The notes: a model not told the origin generated them from the sequence alone. A stretch of 64,000 bases of DNA from Paraburkholderia eburnea (GCF_002917095.1 NZ_PQGA01000017.1:1-64000); one strand, 5' to 3'; positions 47,981 to 57,430 are shown, numbered from the stretch's first letter. Translations and numbers: made by a program.

Positions 47981-48276
47981 GGCGGAACTCCTTGAAAAAT
48001 GGATGAGCAGGCGGACGTCCGGCAAAGCGGACACACCGGACAATGCGGGAAACGGCGGCCGATGCGGCAGGCGGAATGAACTGCACGCCTGACACGTTCT
48101 ATATGCGCCGCAATTCTCCTCGCGCGTATCGTATCAAATTTGCGCGCATCACGATGGCTCGCCGATACGCGGATGGCCCTGAAATGCCGTATCAAACGCC
48201 GAAAGCGCGCTGAACACCGACACACGAAACACTTTATTTCGGATGCAGCAATACTCGGCTGCAATTCAACCGAAAG
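47981..48276 (-). promoter_or_regulatory. pqq operon upstream region
   Basis: A 296-bp stretch between the citrate synthase-like gene and pqqA, both leftward. The long gap implies a separate promoter for the pqq operon. Reading leftward, the segment from about 48180 to 48115 has several gatacg-like strings and lower GC, a possible promoter zone. No terminator or operator can be named. Confidence 0.4.
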
Positions 48277-49575
48277 CTACGTAATCTTGAACCAGCTCGT
48301 GAACATATCCGGGGCGGGCACGCTATTGTGCTGGGCTTTGCTGTTGTGTCTGCGTGTGCCCGCGCGCGGGGTGCCGGCATCGCTTGCGGGCGGCCTCGCG
48401 CCCGTGTATACCGCGCGCGGCCGGATCAGGTGCGGATTCTGGCGTTGCTCCAGCCCGTGCGCGATCCAGCCCACCGAACGTCCCAACGCGAACAGCCCGA
48501 ACGCGGCTCCCACCGGCAGGCCCAGATGACGCCGCAACGCCACGAGCGCGAGATCGAGAGACGGCTGCTGTCCGACGAGCGAACTGCCCAGGTCGATGAG
48601 CTTTTGCCACTTCGGATGACGCGGCAGCACGCGCGCGAGCAGCCACGCCGCGCGCACGTCGCCATCGGGATAAAGCGGGTGGCCGAAGCCGGGCAGATCG
48701 TCGCCGCGCGCGAGGCGTTCGTGCAATTTGCGTTCGGCGTCCGCCGGTGAATTCGCGTCCAGCTCGTCCCAGAGCGCCTCGCAGCGCCCCGTGGTCGCGC
48801 CGTGCCGGCCGCCCGAAAGACCCGCGAGACCGCCGATCACCACCGAGCGCAGGCTTGCATCGGTGGACGCGACGCAGCGCGCGGTGAAGCTCGACGCGTT
48901 CAGTTCGTGGTCGGCGCAGAGCACCAGTGCCATGCAGATCAGGTCCGCGCCCGTCTTGCCGACGCCCCATGCGTGTGCGCACTGTTCGTGGAGCGGCGCG
49001 GTGTCGGGCGCGGTGCCCAGCAGGCACGCAGCCAACAGGCGCACGAGATCGCCGCAACCCTGCGCCTGACGGTCGGCGTTGCGCTGCCAGATCGCGGTGG
49101 GCGCGTCTTCGCTCGCCACCGCAAAGAGCGGCAGCATGGCGGCTTCCGCGCGCTGGTCGCGGTAATGCTTGAGCAGGGCCTTGAGGACCGCGGGCGCTTG
49201 CGGCGCGCGCGGCGTGAAAGCGGCGCTTTCGTCGCATTGCCAGAGCAACGCGGCTACTTCTTCGAGGCTTGCGCGTGACGCCAGATCGAGGGCATCGACA
49301 CCACGATAGGAGAGCCGGCCGTTTTCGATCAGCGTGATGGCCGATTCGAGCACCGGCGCGCCCCAGTCGAGCGCCGCACGCGCCACTTCCTTCGGCTTGC
49401 GGCCGCGCGCGCGATCCGCCGCGAGCCGCTCGACGTCGGTGGCGAGATAGCGGCTTTCGCGCGAGACGGGATCGCTTTCGGCGCGCAGCAGGCCACGGCT
49501 CACGTAGGCGTAGAGCGTCTGGCGCGAGACGCCCAGACGCGCGGCGGCTTCGGTGGAAGTCAGATAGGTCGGCAT
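48277..49575 (-). CDS. Citrate synthase family protein with N-terminal helix-turn-helix
   Basis: A 432-residue fusion. Residues 1-60 form an excisionase/MerR-like DNA-binding helix-turn-helix (LTSTEAAARLGVSRQTLYAYVSRGLL), and the rest is a citrate synthase fold. The three catalytic positions are present: H223 (DHELNASSF), H299 (GFGHPLYPDGD) and D341 (PSLDLAL). It may therefore be an enzyme that also binds DNA, or a sensor of acetyl-CoA/oxaloacetate acting on transcription. The C-terminal 40 residues are low-complexity. It lies upstream of the pqq operon on the same strand; functional linkage to PQQ is not established. The ATG at 49575 starts exactly at the HTH domain. Confidence 0.9.
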   Translation of the reverse strand: MPTYLTSTEAAARLGVSRQTLYAYVSRGLLRAESDPVSRESRYLATDVERLAADRARGRKPKEVARAALDWGAPVLESAITLIENGRLSYRGVDALDLASRASLEEVAALLWQCDESAAFTPRAPQAPAVLKALLKHYRDQRAEAAMLPLFAVASEDAPTAIWQRNADRQAQGCGDLVRLLAACLLGTAPDTAPLHEQCAHAWGVGKTGADLICMALVLCADHELNASSFTARCVASTDASLRSVVIGGLAGLSGGRHGATTGRCEALWDELDANSPADAERKLHERLARGDDLPGFGHPLYPDGDVRAAWLLARVLPRHPKWQKLIDLGSSLVGQQPSLDLALVALRRHLGLPVGAAFGLFALGRSVGWIAHGLEQRQNPHLIRPRAVYTGARPPASDAGTPRAGTRRHNSKAQHNSVPAPDMFTSWFKIT

Positions 49576-49773
49576 GATGAGGTTGGCTATGCGGCGACGA
49601 TTCCGGCGAATGGCGATCAGCATAATCAACGTTGACGATTCGTGCCTGCGCGCTGCCTGTTTTAAAGCGGCTTACCGCTTATTAAGAAAAACTTCATCTA
49701 GCCGATCACGATCCCATAGGCGCGCTCGCATAAGCTCTCGACTCGTGACTTCGAACTCGACTGGATGGCCCCT

Positions 49774-50064
49774 ATGAGAGCAAACCTGCAATATCTTGCT
49801 GCGCTTGCCGCAGCGACCGTTAGCCTGGCTGCTCATGCCGGGCCGCACCTCACCCAGCAGCAATGCATGGGCTACCCGTTCAAGCACGTAGCGGCGGGCA
49901 AGGTCACGCATGCGCAATTGATGGACGAACTGGGTGAGCTAGAAGCGCGCGGCTACCATCCGGGTTCCGACGACGGCACCTATCCGGCCGATCTGCAAGC
50001 CGCGCAGAAAGCCTTGACCGCCGACTACAGCGCGGACTGTCTCAAGCTGCACCGCAAGACCTGA
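49774..50064 (+). CDS. DUF4148 family secreted protein
   Basis: A 96-residue protein with a signal peptide (about residues 1-22, ending in AHA) and a DUF4148-type core, VTHAQLMDELGELEARGYHP followed by a short Tyr-Pro-Ala segment. Such small periplasmic proteins are abundant in Burkholderiales; function unknown. Two cysteines in the mature part could form a disulfide. An in-frame ATG three codons upstream is an alternative start. It is convergent with the porin gene, 18 bp away. Confidence 0.75.
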   Translation: MRANLQYLAALAAATVSLAAHAGPHLTQQQCMGYPFKHVAAGKVTHAQLMDELGELEARGYHPGSDDGTYPADLQAAQKALTADYSADCLKLHRKT

Positions 50065-50082
50065 GCGTTTTTAGAACGCGCT

Positions 50083-51261
50083 TTAAAACGCAATTGCAAT
50101 GCCGAACATGGCGACGAACTGATTGCCCGTCGATGACGCCGACGTATTCTGCGAGTCGCCGACCATCGCCACCGCATCGACAATGTCGCCGGCGCCGTTC
50201 GCGCCCAGCGTCTGCCCCGAAGCGTGCTGATACGCCTGAATGGTGTAAAGCGTCGTGCGCTTCGAGAGGTGATACATCTCGCGCAGCGAAATCTGCTGAT
50301 AGCGCGCGGCGTCGTGAATGCCGTTCGCGGTGGAGGCGCGCGTGTAGCCATAGCCGCCCGATACCTCGATCGGCGTGCTCACGCGGTAGCTCGCCAGCGC
50401 GCCGTACGTGTTGAATACGGCGGTATCGGCGAAGAGCGAATGACCGCCCGGACGATAGACCACGTTCGAATAGTTCACGCCGAACAGCAGATTGCCGAAC
50501 GTATAGGTCGCCAGCGCCGCCGACTGCTGCACCGTGTTCGCCGACAGATAACCCGTGTTGATCGTCGAATGCGGGAACGTGGCGCTCGCGTCCGGATCGA
50601 AGCCGCCCGAATATTGCGTGTTGCTCATGCGCAGATAGCCCAGGCCCACGGAAAGCGGGCCTCCGTCGTAACGCAGCGCCGCGCTGAACAGGCTGCCGCT
50701 TTTCATGCTGCCCGCCACACCACCAAAGCCGTATTGCACGCTGCCGCGCAGACCGTCGATGCCCGATGATGTGTAGGTAACCGAACTATTCGAGCGGATG
50801 TCCGTATCGAAACCGTCGATGTCGCCTGGGTGCGCTCCCGTCGCGCCGGTCAGGTACGTGACCGGGCCGAGCGTGCCGGCCAGCAAATAGTACGGCGTGT
50901 ACTGGCGGCCCATCGTCAGCGTGCCCCAGCGGCTGTCCTGCAAGCCGACGAAGGCATAGCGGTTGAACGCGAGACCGGCCGATTGCTGCGCGCCGGTGCC
51001 CGGATCGAAACCTTCCTGCAAATCGAAAATCGCGTTGAGCGTCGAGCTTAGTGGCTCCGAGCCCTTGAAGCCGAACTTCGACGCGTACAGATTGCCATTG
51101 CGCATGTACACGTTCGAATGGCCGCCCTGGTTGCTCGCGTAGGTGATGGCTTCGTCCACGTTGCCATACAGCGTCAGGCTGTTTTGCGCCATGGCCGGTT
51201 GCGACATCGCCGCAGCGCACATGAGCAGCGAGCCGCCCCGGAAAAAGTGTTCTGATTTCAT
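50083..51261 (-). CDS. Outer-membrane porin (Gram-negative porin, OmpC-like)
   Basis: A 392-residue trimeric-type porin. Signal peptide at about 1-25 (cleavage after MAQ or PAMA). The mature start NSLTLYGNVDEAITYASN, the motif SKFGFKGSEPL and the C-terminal phenylalanine are typical of Burkholderiales porins with 16 beta strands. It lies 96 bp downstream of gcd on the same strand and may be co-transcribed, providing entry for sugars; that is an inference. Confidence 0.93.
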   Translation of the reverse strand: MKSEHFFRGGSLLMCAAAMSQPAMAQNSLTLYGNVDEAITYASNQGGHSNVYMRNGNLYASKFGFKGSEPLSSTLNAIFDLQEGFDPGTGAQQSAGLAFNRYAFVGLQDSRWGTLTMGRQYTPYYLLAGTLGPVTYLTGATGAHPGDIDGFDTDIRSNSSVTYTSSGIDGLRGSVQYGFGGVAGSMKSGSLFSAALRYDGGPLSVGLGYLRMSNTQYSGGFDPDASATFPHSTINTGYLSANTVQQSAALATYTFGNLLFGVNYSNVVYRPGGHSLFADTAVFNTYGALASYRVSTPIEVSGGYGYTRASTANGIHDAARYQQISLREMYHLSKRTTLYTIQAYQHASGQTLGANGAGDIVDAVAMVGDSQNTSASSTGNQFVAMFGIAIAF

Positions 51262-51357
51262 CGTAAGACAGGCGAACGATCCGGGTGATGGCCGCTATAC
51301 ACAGCCATCCCGGATTCGGAAGAATATTTGGTCTAAGTAGTTAACAATGGCGGCGGA

Positions 51358-53820
51358 TCAATGCCGCTGGATGCCTTGGTGCGTCTGCGGCAGTGCGTAG
51401 GCGATCACGTAATCGCCGCGATCCGGCGATTGGCGCGCGCCGCCCGCCGAGATCACGATGTACTGCCTGCCGTCGATCGTGTAGCTCATCGGCGTGCCCT
51501 GGCTGCCCACCGGAAGACGGGCCTTCCAGACTTCCTTGCCGGTCGAGCTGTCGAACGCGCGCAGGTAGTAATCCTGGGTCGCCGCGAAGAACACCAGACC
51601 GCCGCCGGTCGTCAGCGAGCCGCCAATGGTCGGCATGCCGATCGGCGAGGGCATGTGCATCTGCACGCCGTAGAGGCGCGTGTCCTTGACCGTGCCGAGC
51701 GGCACTTGCCACGCGACGCTGCGCGTTTTCAGGTCGATTGCCGTGAGGCTGCCGAACGGCGGCTTCTGGCACGGAATGCCCAGCGGCGAGAAGAAGCGGT
51801 CCTTGGTCACCGAGTACGGCGTGCCGCCGAGCGGCACCGCGCCCATGCCGGCGTTGACGGCCTCGTTACCGTTCGAGGTGGCGCTGCTGCGCTGCGCTTC
51901 CTTGACCAGATGCACCCACAGGCCCAGGCGCATGTCGTTCACGTAGATCATGCCGGCGTTCGGGTCGTACGACAGACCGCCCCAGTTCATGCCGCCGAGC
52001 GAACCCGGGAAGCTCAGTGCGTAGTCCGTATCGGGCGCGGTGAACAGGCCGTCGTAGCGCATGCCGCGAAACGAGATGCGGCACATCAACTGGTCGATCG
52101 GCGTGACGCCCCACATGTCGGCGTCGTCGAGCACTTCGGCGCCGATCTGCGGCATACCGACCGACAGCGGCTGGGTCTTCGAGTACGGCTCGTTCGGGAT
52201 CGTGCCGGTCTTGACCGGGTGTTCGACGACCTTGGTGAGCGGCTTGCCGGTCAGGCGGTCGAGCACGAACAGCTGGCCCATCTTGGTGCCGACGATCAGC
52301 GCCGGCACCTTCTTGCCGTCTTCCATCGGGAAGTCGATCAGCGTCGGCTGCATCGGCACGTCGTAGTCCCAGAGGTCGTGGTGGACGGTCTGGAAGTGCC
52401 ATTTTTCGACGCCGGTGGTGGCGTCGAGCGCGAGGATCGAGGCGCCGTACTTCTCGTCGAGCGCCGTGCGCTTGACGCCCCACAGGTCGATCGCGGCGTT
52501 GCCGGTCGGCATGTAGAGGGTGTTCGAGGTCGCGTCATAGGTCATCGGCGCCCACACGTTCGGCGTCGAACGCGTGAAGGTCTTGCCGGCGACCGGTGCC
52601 GCGTGGTCTTGCGGGCTGCCCGGATCGAACGCCCACTTCATCTTGCCGGTCATCACGTCGAAGCCGCGGATCACGCCGCCAGGCATGTCGAGCGAGACGT
52701 TGTCGGCGACGCGGCCGCCCACCACCACGGTCGTGCCGGCCACCGTCGGCGCGGACGTCAACTGGTAGAGCGGGCTTTGAGCTTTGCCCAGACCTGCCTT
52801 AAGGTCGATGATGCCGTGATCGCCGAAGTTGTCGCAGAGCTTGCCGTTGTCGGCGTCGAGCGAAACCAGCTTGCCGTCGATCGTGTTCATGTAGATGCGG
52901 CGGCGGCACGCGGCGGGGTCGCCCGACGTATCGATCGCCGACACCGGCGTCGAGCCGGCCACGGTGGGCTGCACGAGCGGCCTGGTGGCATCGAAGTAGG
53001 CGAGGCCGCGGCAGCGTACCCAGACCGTGGTGTGGGTCGGGAACGCGTGGCGCCATTTTTCGGTGCCGCTGGCGGCATCGACGGCGATCACCGTGTTGTG
53101 CGGCGAGCACAGGAACAGCGTCCTGCCGACCTGCAGCGGCGTTTCCTGGTCTTCCGAGCCGCCGCCGTCCGGGCTGAGCGGCACGTCGCCGGTGTGGAAC
53201 GTCCAGGCGACCTGGAGATCCTTCACGTTATCGCGGTCGATCTGCGTGAAGCCCGCGAAGCGGTCGCCGCCGGCCGAATGGCCGTAGGCGCTCCAGTCGC
53301 CGGTGCCCACATTTCCCGCTGAACTTGCGATCGGCGGCGTGGCTTCGGCGCCGAACTTGCCGTGTGGCACGAACATGCCCCACACGAACGCGACGTTGCA
53401 GACGGCCAGCAGGGCGGCGACGCCCCACGCCTTGCCGCAGGCAGGCGTCTTGCCTTCGCCCTTGCGCAGCACGGGGACGAGCGGCGCGAGCAGCATGCCG
53501 ATCATCGAGAACATGAAAATGCGCGTATTGAGCGGCCAGAAGTCGAAGCCGACTTCCCACACGGCCCACAGCGCCGTGGCGATCAGGAATACGAGGAAGA
53601 TCGTGAAGGCGCTGGAGCGGCGGCGCGCGAGCTGCACACCGGTGGCGCACAGCGCGAGGCCGGCGAGCAGGTAGTACCAGCTGCCGCCGCGGGCGATCAA
53701 CATGCCGCCGCCGATGAGGAAATACAGCCCGAGCAGCAGGCCGACGAACCCTATGACGGGCAGGCCGATACGCACGGCCTTTGAAATCTGTTTATCTGAA
53801 TCTGTTGGTTGCTTCGACAT
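51358..53820 (-). CDS. gcd: PQQ-dependent membrane glucose dehydrogenase
   Basis: Oxidises glucose to gluconolactone in the periplasm and passes electrons to ubiquinone. The 820-residue protein has five N-terminal transmembrane segments (within about 17-155) and a C-terminal eight-bladed quinoprotein propeller with tryptophan-docking repeats (EKWRHAF, MKWAFDPG, EKWHFQTVHHDLWDYD, VAWQVPLG and EVWKARLP). HTGD near residue 215 and the aspartate in DLWDYD match the PQQ/Ca site of the E. coli enzyme. Quinate/shikimate dehydrogenases share this architecture, so the substrate is a strong but not certain call. The PQQ genes 5 kb away supply the cofactor. Confidence 0.94.
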   Translation of the reverse strand: MSKQPTDSDKQISKAVRIGLPVIGFVGLLLGLYFLIGGGMLIARGGSWYYLLAGLALCATGVQLARRRSSAFTIFLVFLIATALWAVWEVGFDFWPLNTRIFMFSMIGMLLAPLVPVLRKGEGKTPACGKAWGVAALLAVCNVAFVWGMFVPHGKFGAEATPPIASSAGNVGTGDWSAYGHSAGGDRFAGFTQIDRDNVKDLQVAWTFHTGDVPLSPDGGGSEDQETPLQVGRTLFLCSPHNTVIAVDAASGTEKWRHAFPTHTTVWVRCRGLAYFDATRPLVQPTVAGSTPVSAIDTSGDPAACRRRIYMNTIDGKLVSLDADNGKLCDNFGDHGIIDLKAGLGKAQSPLYQLTSAPTVAGTTVVVGGRVADNVSLDMPGGVIRGFDVMTGKMKWAFDPGSPQDHAAPVAGKTFTRSTPNVWAPMTYDATSNTLYMPTGNAAIDLWGVKRTALDEKYGASILALDATTGVEKWHFQTVHHDLWDYDVPMQPTLIDFPMEDGKKVPALIVGTKMGQLFVLDRLTGKPLTKVVEHPVKTGTIPNEPYSKTQPLSVGMPQIGAEVLDDADMWGVTPIDQLMCRISFRGMRYDGLFTAPDTDYALSFPGSLGGMNWGGLSYDPNAGMIYVNDMRLGLWVHLVKEAQRSSATSNGNEAVNAGMGAVPLGGTPYSVTKDRFFSPLGIPCQKPPFGSLTAIDLKTRSVAWQVPLGTVKDTRLYGVQMHMPSPIGMPTIGGSLTTGGGLVFFAATQDYYLRAFDSSTGKEVWKARLPVGSQGTPMSYTIDGRQYIVISAGGARQSPDRGDYVIAYALPQTHQGIQRH

Positions 53821-53885
53821 CGTTTTGTTCTCGATTGAACGCTAAAGGCTCGCCGCGAAGGTCGGCCTGAGCGCGCGCCCTGAAA

Positions 53886-53926
53886 TTGGCGTGAAAACGC
53901 CAAGCCTTGCTTTATATTAACTAGTT
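53886..53926 (-). promoter_or_regulatory. Hairpin and palindromic candidate operator in the gcd leader
   Basis: TTGGCGT-GAAA-ACGCCAA (53886-53903) is a perfect 7-bp stem. Beside it at 53919-53926 is the palindrome AACTAGTT, embedded in an AT-rich segment where a leftward promoter would fall. A TetR-family gene is immediately upstream, and such repressors bind short palindromes, so this is a plausible operator. The assignment is inferred. Confidence 0.35.
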
Positions 53927-54095
53927 GGTACATTTTATTGGGAAAATTGAAATCCTGCCCGCAGTTTCGCAACTCCGTGGTTCGAAAAGCGGTTGCGAGG
54001 GTGCAGGATGGCGGTTTCGCCGCGTGCGAAGGGACGTAGTCGATGCCGGACCGCTCGCGATTCGGGCGGTGGGGGGGAGGATGGGAAGCGAAGCG

Positions 54096-54114
54096 GCGGG
54101 CGGGAGGCGCCCGC
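54096..54114 (-). terminator. Possible terminator hairpin after tetR
   Basis: GCGGGCG and CGCCCGC form a perfect 7-bp stem around a five-base loop, 22 bases past the tetR stop on the leftward transcript. No T-run follows, so it may be only a stabilising or Rho-linked structure. Confidence 0.35.
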
Positions 54115-54136
54115 GCGAGTCAAGGCGGGATTTGGC

Positions 54137-54802
54137 TCAGGAGAGCAATTCGAGCACGGTCTCCAGGACGGTGCGCTTGAACTTCTTCGGATTGCGGGGC
54201 AGCGTGGTGAACGCCAGCATCAGGTGGCCGTAGCCAACGGTCTTGCTCACACCGTTGAGCAGCACGAAGAACAGCATCTCCGCGTCCTTCACCTTGAGCA
54301 GGCCCTGTTTCGCGGCGTCGTCGAACAGCGGCACCATCACATCGTAGTAGGGCCGCATGAGCCGCTCGACGAGCAGATCGAGGCGCGCGCCTTCCTCGGT
54401 GGTCGCGGTCGAGAAAAACAAGCCGATATCGGGTTCCTCGAACACCTTGTCGATATAGATCTCCACGGCGCGGTCCACGCGTGCGCGGGCATCCAGTTCC
54501 GAGTCGCGCAGCGCCGCCGTGGCCGCGATCATGGGGCGTGCATGCACGGCGATCTGCTCGACCACGGCTTCCCATAACGCATCCTTCGAGCCGAAATGAT
54601 GCGCGAGCAAGGCCGGATCGACCCCCGATTCGCGCGCGATCTCGCGCACGCTGGTGGCGTCGTAGCCGCGCGTGCCGAAGGTCTTGCGCGCGTTGCGCAG
54701 CAGCACCTCCCGGCCCACCGAGGCTTGCTGCGCCGGTCGCCCGCGGCCGCGCCGCGCGGGCGTGGACGTTGGAGTTGAAGATGCAGTGGCCTTCTCTTTC
54801 AT
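54137..54802 (-). CDS. TetR/AcrR family transcriptional regulator
   Basis: A 221-residue repressor-type regulator. A basic, Pro/Thr/Arg-rich N-terminal tail (1-28) precedes the HTH domain (NARKTFGTRGYDATSVREIARESGVDPALLAHHFGSKDALWEAV), and an all-helical ligand domain follows. The start at 54802 is set just before this tail; an in-frame upstream start at 54889 would run into the divergent promoter. It lies upstream of gcd on the same strand and divergent to an NDH-2-like gene; either could be its target. Confidence 0.9.
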   Translation of the reverse strand: MKEKATASSTPTSTPARRGRGRPAQQASVGREVLLRNARKTFGTRGYDATSVREIARESGVDPALLAHHFGSKDALWEAVVEQIAVHARPMIAATAALRDSELDARARVDRAVEIYIDKVFEEPDIGLFFSTATTEEGARLDLLVERLMRPYYDVMVPLFDDAAKQGLLKVKDAEMLFFVLLNGVSKTVGYGHLMLAFTTLPRNPKKFKRTVLETVLELLS

Positions 54803-54931
54803 GCGGATCAGCGTTCCCGTTTTTCGATGGACGTGAGTGTAACCGAGCGCCGGCGCGTTGCCGCCTGCGATTGACACGATCTGCGACAAGGGTTTACCAT
54901 CGGGTTTTATTCATTGCGTGTTGAATTAAAG

Positions 54932-56221
54932 ATGGCAAATCCGGTACGCATCGTAATCGTGGGTGGCGGCATCGCCGGCATCCTGTTGGCAACGAAGCTG
55001 GGTGATACGCTTGGCCGCGCGGGCAAGGCCCAGATCAGGCTGATCGACAAAAGCCCGACGCATATCTGGAAGCCCATGCTGCACACGATCGCGGCCGGCA
55101 CGCGCGATGTCCAGCAGCAGGTGATCTTTCTCGCGCACGCGAGCGAACACGGCTACACCTACGAGCCGGGTGAGATGCTCGGGCTCGACCGCGCGCGCCG
55201 TCGCGTGCAACTGGGTGCGCTCACAACGACCGATGGCGGCACGGTGCTGGAGCCGCGCGAAGTTGTCTATGACGTGCTGGTGCTCGCGCTCGGCAGTCAT
55301 GCGAACGATTTCGGCGTGCCTGGCGTCGCGCAGCACAGTTATTTCATCGACAGCCAGAAGCAGGCCGAAACCTTCAACGAGGCGCTGCGTGCGCGTGCGT
55401 TTCGCAGCGTGGCGCGCGACGAGGCGTTGCGGGTGGCGATCGTCGGCGGCGGGGCGACCGGCGTGGAACTGGCCGCCGAGTTGAGCCGTCTGCTGGAGGT
55501 GGCGAGCGCGTATGGCGACGCGAAGGTGCGTGAGCGCCTGCAATTGACGCTGCTCGAAAGCGGCCCGCGCATTCTCGGCGCGTTTCCGCCCACTATTTCC
55601 GCATCGAGCCAGCATCAGCTCGAAAAAATCGGCTTTAGCGTCAAAACCGGCACGCGCGTGACCGAGGCGACGGCCAGCGGCTTCGTCTATGACGGCGGAG
55701 CACTGGCCGAAGCCGATCTGATGGTCTGGGCCGCAGGCGTGAAGGCCGCCGATTTTCTGAGCGGCCTGGGCGGTCTCACGACCAACCGCGCGAACCAGAT
55801 CGTCGTAGGCCCGACGCTGCAATCCACGGAGGATGACCATGTCTTCGCGCTTGGCGACTGTGCCAGCCTCACGCCGGCCGGCGCCGAACGCGCGCTTGCG
55901 CCGACCGCGCAAGTCGCCACGCAGCAGGCCGAGTATCTCGCGCGCCATCTGCCGGGCTGGCTCGCCGGCAAGCCGTTGCCCGCGTTCGCGTTTCATGACT
56001 TCGGCTCGCTGGTCTCGCTGAGCGATTACGATGCGTTCGGGACGTTGGGGCGCTTTGGATTCTTCCGTGGCGGCTTCATTCGCGGCAGGCTCGCGCAATT
56101 GAGCCATGCGATGCTCTACCGCCGTCATCAGCAGGCGCTGCACGGCTTGCGCAAGGCGACGCTGCTCTGGACCGCCGAGCGTATCAACGGCTGGGTGCAG
56201 CCGAAGATCCGCCTCGCCTGA
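54932..56221 (+). CDS. NAD(P)/FAD-dependent oxidoreductase, NDH-2 like
   Basis: A 429-residue flavoprotein with an FAD-binding GGGIAG at 11-16 and a second Rossmann motif IVGGGATGVELAAELSR near 172-188. The C-terminal FAD contact VFALGDCAS and an amphipathic tail are typical of type II NADH:quinone dehydrogenases. It probably moves electrons from NADH to quinone without proton pumping. The ATG at 54932 has only a weak ribosome-binding site. It is divergent from tetR by about 130 bp and ends at a very strong terminator. Confidence 0.9.
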   Translation: MANPVRIVIVGGGIAGILLATKLGDTLGRAGKAQIRLIDKSPTHIWKPMLHTIAAGTRDVQQQVIFLAHASEHGYTYEPGEMLGLDRARRRVQLGALTTTDGGTVLEPREVVYDVLVLALGSHANDFGVPGVAQHSYFIDSQKQAETFNEALRARAFRSVARDEALRVAIVGGGATGVELAAELSRLLEVASAYGDAKVRERLQLTLLESGPRILGAFPPTISASSQHQLEKIGFSVKTGTRVTEATASGFVYDGGALAEADLMVWAAGVKAADFLSGLGGLTTNRANQIVVGPTLQSTEDDHVFALGDCASLTPAGAERALAPTAQVATQQAEYLARHLPGWLAGKPLPAFAFHDFGSLVSLSDYDAFGTLGRFGFFRGGFIRGRLAQLSHAMLYRRHQQALHGLRKATLLWTAERINGWVQPKIRLA

Positions 56222-56230
56222 GCGACATAA

Positions 56231-56272
56231 AAAACGCCGCGCGCCATGTCATGTCATGGCGCGCGGCGTTTT
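56231..56272. terminator. Strong bidirectional terminator
   Basis: An 18-bp perfect stem (56231-56248 with 56255-56272) closed by a six-base loop. The outer four pairs are A on the left and T on the right, giving a T-run on both strands. It separates the convergent NDH-2-like and LysR genes. Confidence 0.95.
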
Positions 56273-56305
56273 CTTCTGATGCTTCGGTTAGCTGATTATC
56301 GGCAT

Positions 56306-57277
56306 TCAGGCGGGGCACATCGGCGAGCGGCCATAGCGTGCGTGCCATAGCCCCAGTTCCTGCTCGTGCTCCGCCACGCGTTGCGGCACGGCATCGCGTA
56401 AAAATTCCACCAGCGTCTTGATTTTGGCGTCGAGGTACTGGCGCGATGCATACAGCGCGTGAACGTTGATCGGCTTCAGGCACGCATGCGGCAGCACCTG
56501 CACGAGCGTGCCGTCGCGCAGACCTTGCAGCGCGGTCGGGATGGGCAGCATGCCGATCCCCATGCCCGCGCGGATCGCTTCGCCCAGCGCTTCGGCGATA
56601 TTCACGGTGAAGGGCGCTTCGTGCTGGGGACGCACGGCCTGTTCGTTGCCGTCGGCGTCTTCGAAGATCCATGGCAGCGAGGGCTGATCCTGCAGCGAAA
56701 GCTGCACACAGGTGTGTGCTTCGAGTTCATCGAGCGACGCGGGCGTGCCGTGCCGCGACAGATACTCCGGGGACGCGCACAGCACCGCGCGCGTCATGCC
56801 CAGGCGCTGCGACACCAGCGACGAATCCTTCAGGTTTTGCGCCACCACGATTGCCACGTCGAAACGCTCTTCGAGCAGATCGGGCGTGCGCTGCGAAAGC
56901 ACCAGATCGACGGACACGCCTTCGAATTGCTGCGTATAGCGCGCGAGCAGCGGCGTCAGGTAATGCTGGCCGAAGCCCGCTGACGCATGCACGCGCAGCC
57001 GTCCGGTGGGCAGGGCTGTCGCGCCCATGGCCTCCGCATCGGCGAGATCGACCTCGTTGAGGATGCGCTCGCAATGCTCCAGATAACGGCGGCCCGCTTC
57101 GGTCAGCGAGATCTGGCGCGTGGTGCGGTTGAAGAGGCGCGTTTGCAGGCTGGCCTCCAGATCCATGATCGCACGCGAGACGGCGGCGGTACTGAGGGAC
57201 GCGCGCACGGCGGCCTTGGCGAAACCGCCGGCTTCCGCGACGCCCACGAACATCTTCATGCTGCCCAGCTTGTCCAT
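56306..57277 (-). CDS. LysR family transcriptional regulator
   Basis: A 323-residue LTTR. The winged HTH covers residues 1-60 (KAAVRASLSTAAVSRAIMDLEASLQTRLFNRTTRQISLTEAG), then comes a periplasmic-binding-protein-like effector domain (about 90-300). Of the type acting on quinone/oxidoreductase or acid metabolism genes, but no target can be assigned. It is not divergent from a structural gene: its upstream neighbours are on the same strand. An AT-rich promoter-like segment lies at about 57377-57410. Confidence 0.92.
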   Translation of the reverse strand: MDKLGSMKMFVGVAEAGGFAKAAVRASLSTAAVSRAIMDLEASLQTRLFNRTTRQISLTEAGRRYLEHCERILNEVDLADAEAMGATALPTGRLRVHASAGFGQHYLTPLLARYTQQFEGVSVDLVLSQRTPDLLEERFDVAIVVAQNLKDSSLVSQRLGMTRAVLCASPEYLSRHGTPASLDELEAHTCVQLSLQDQPSLPWIFEDADGNEQAVRPQHEAPFTVNIAEALGEAIRAGMGIGMLPIPTALQGLRDGTLVQVLPHACLKPINVHALYASRQYLDAKIKTLVEFLRDAVPQRVAEHEQELGLWHARYGRSPMCPA

Positions 57278-57430
57278 TGGATTGCGCTTGTGTGAATGTT
57301 CATCGGGTTGGCGCGGGGGCGCAGCGATGAAATGGGCGCGACGCGTAGGGCTTGTGTAAGCATGGGCCGCCCCGCCCTATATATTCAACGCATGATGAAA
57401 TAATTTTACTGCGGGCGTGGGGGCGATGTC

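Larger units (their letters stand above)
53821..54136. other. 316-bp gcd upstream region
   Basis: Lies between tetR and gcd, both leftward. The part at 53905-53950 is unusually A+T-rich and is the best candidate for the gcd promoter. The half nearest tetR (54050-54135) is extremely G-rich. Two regulatory candidates in it are listed separately. No gene is visible. Confidence 0.5.

Noticed and set aside
50065..50079. Terminator between the DUF4148 gene and the porin
   Set aside because: Only a 5-bp stem (GCGTT/AACGC) with no convincing T-run; too weak to call.
51361..53322. Plus-strand open frame opposite gcd
   Set aside because: Shadow of a conserved quinoprotein; Arg/His/Val-rich without motifs.
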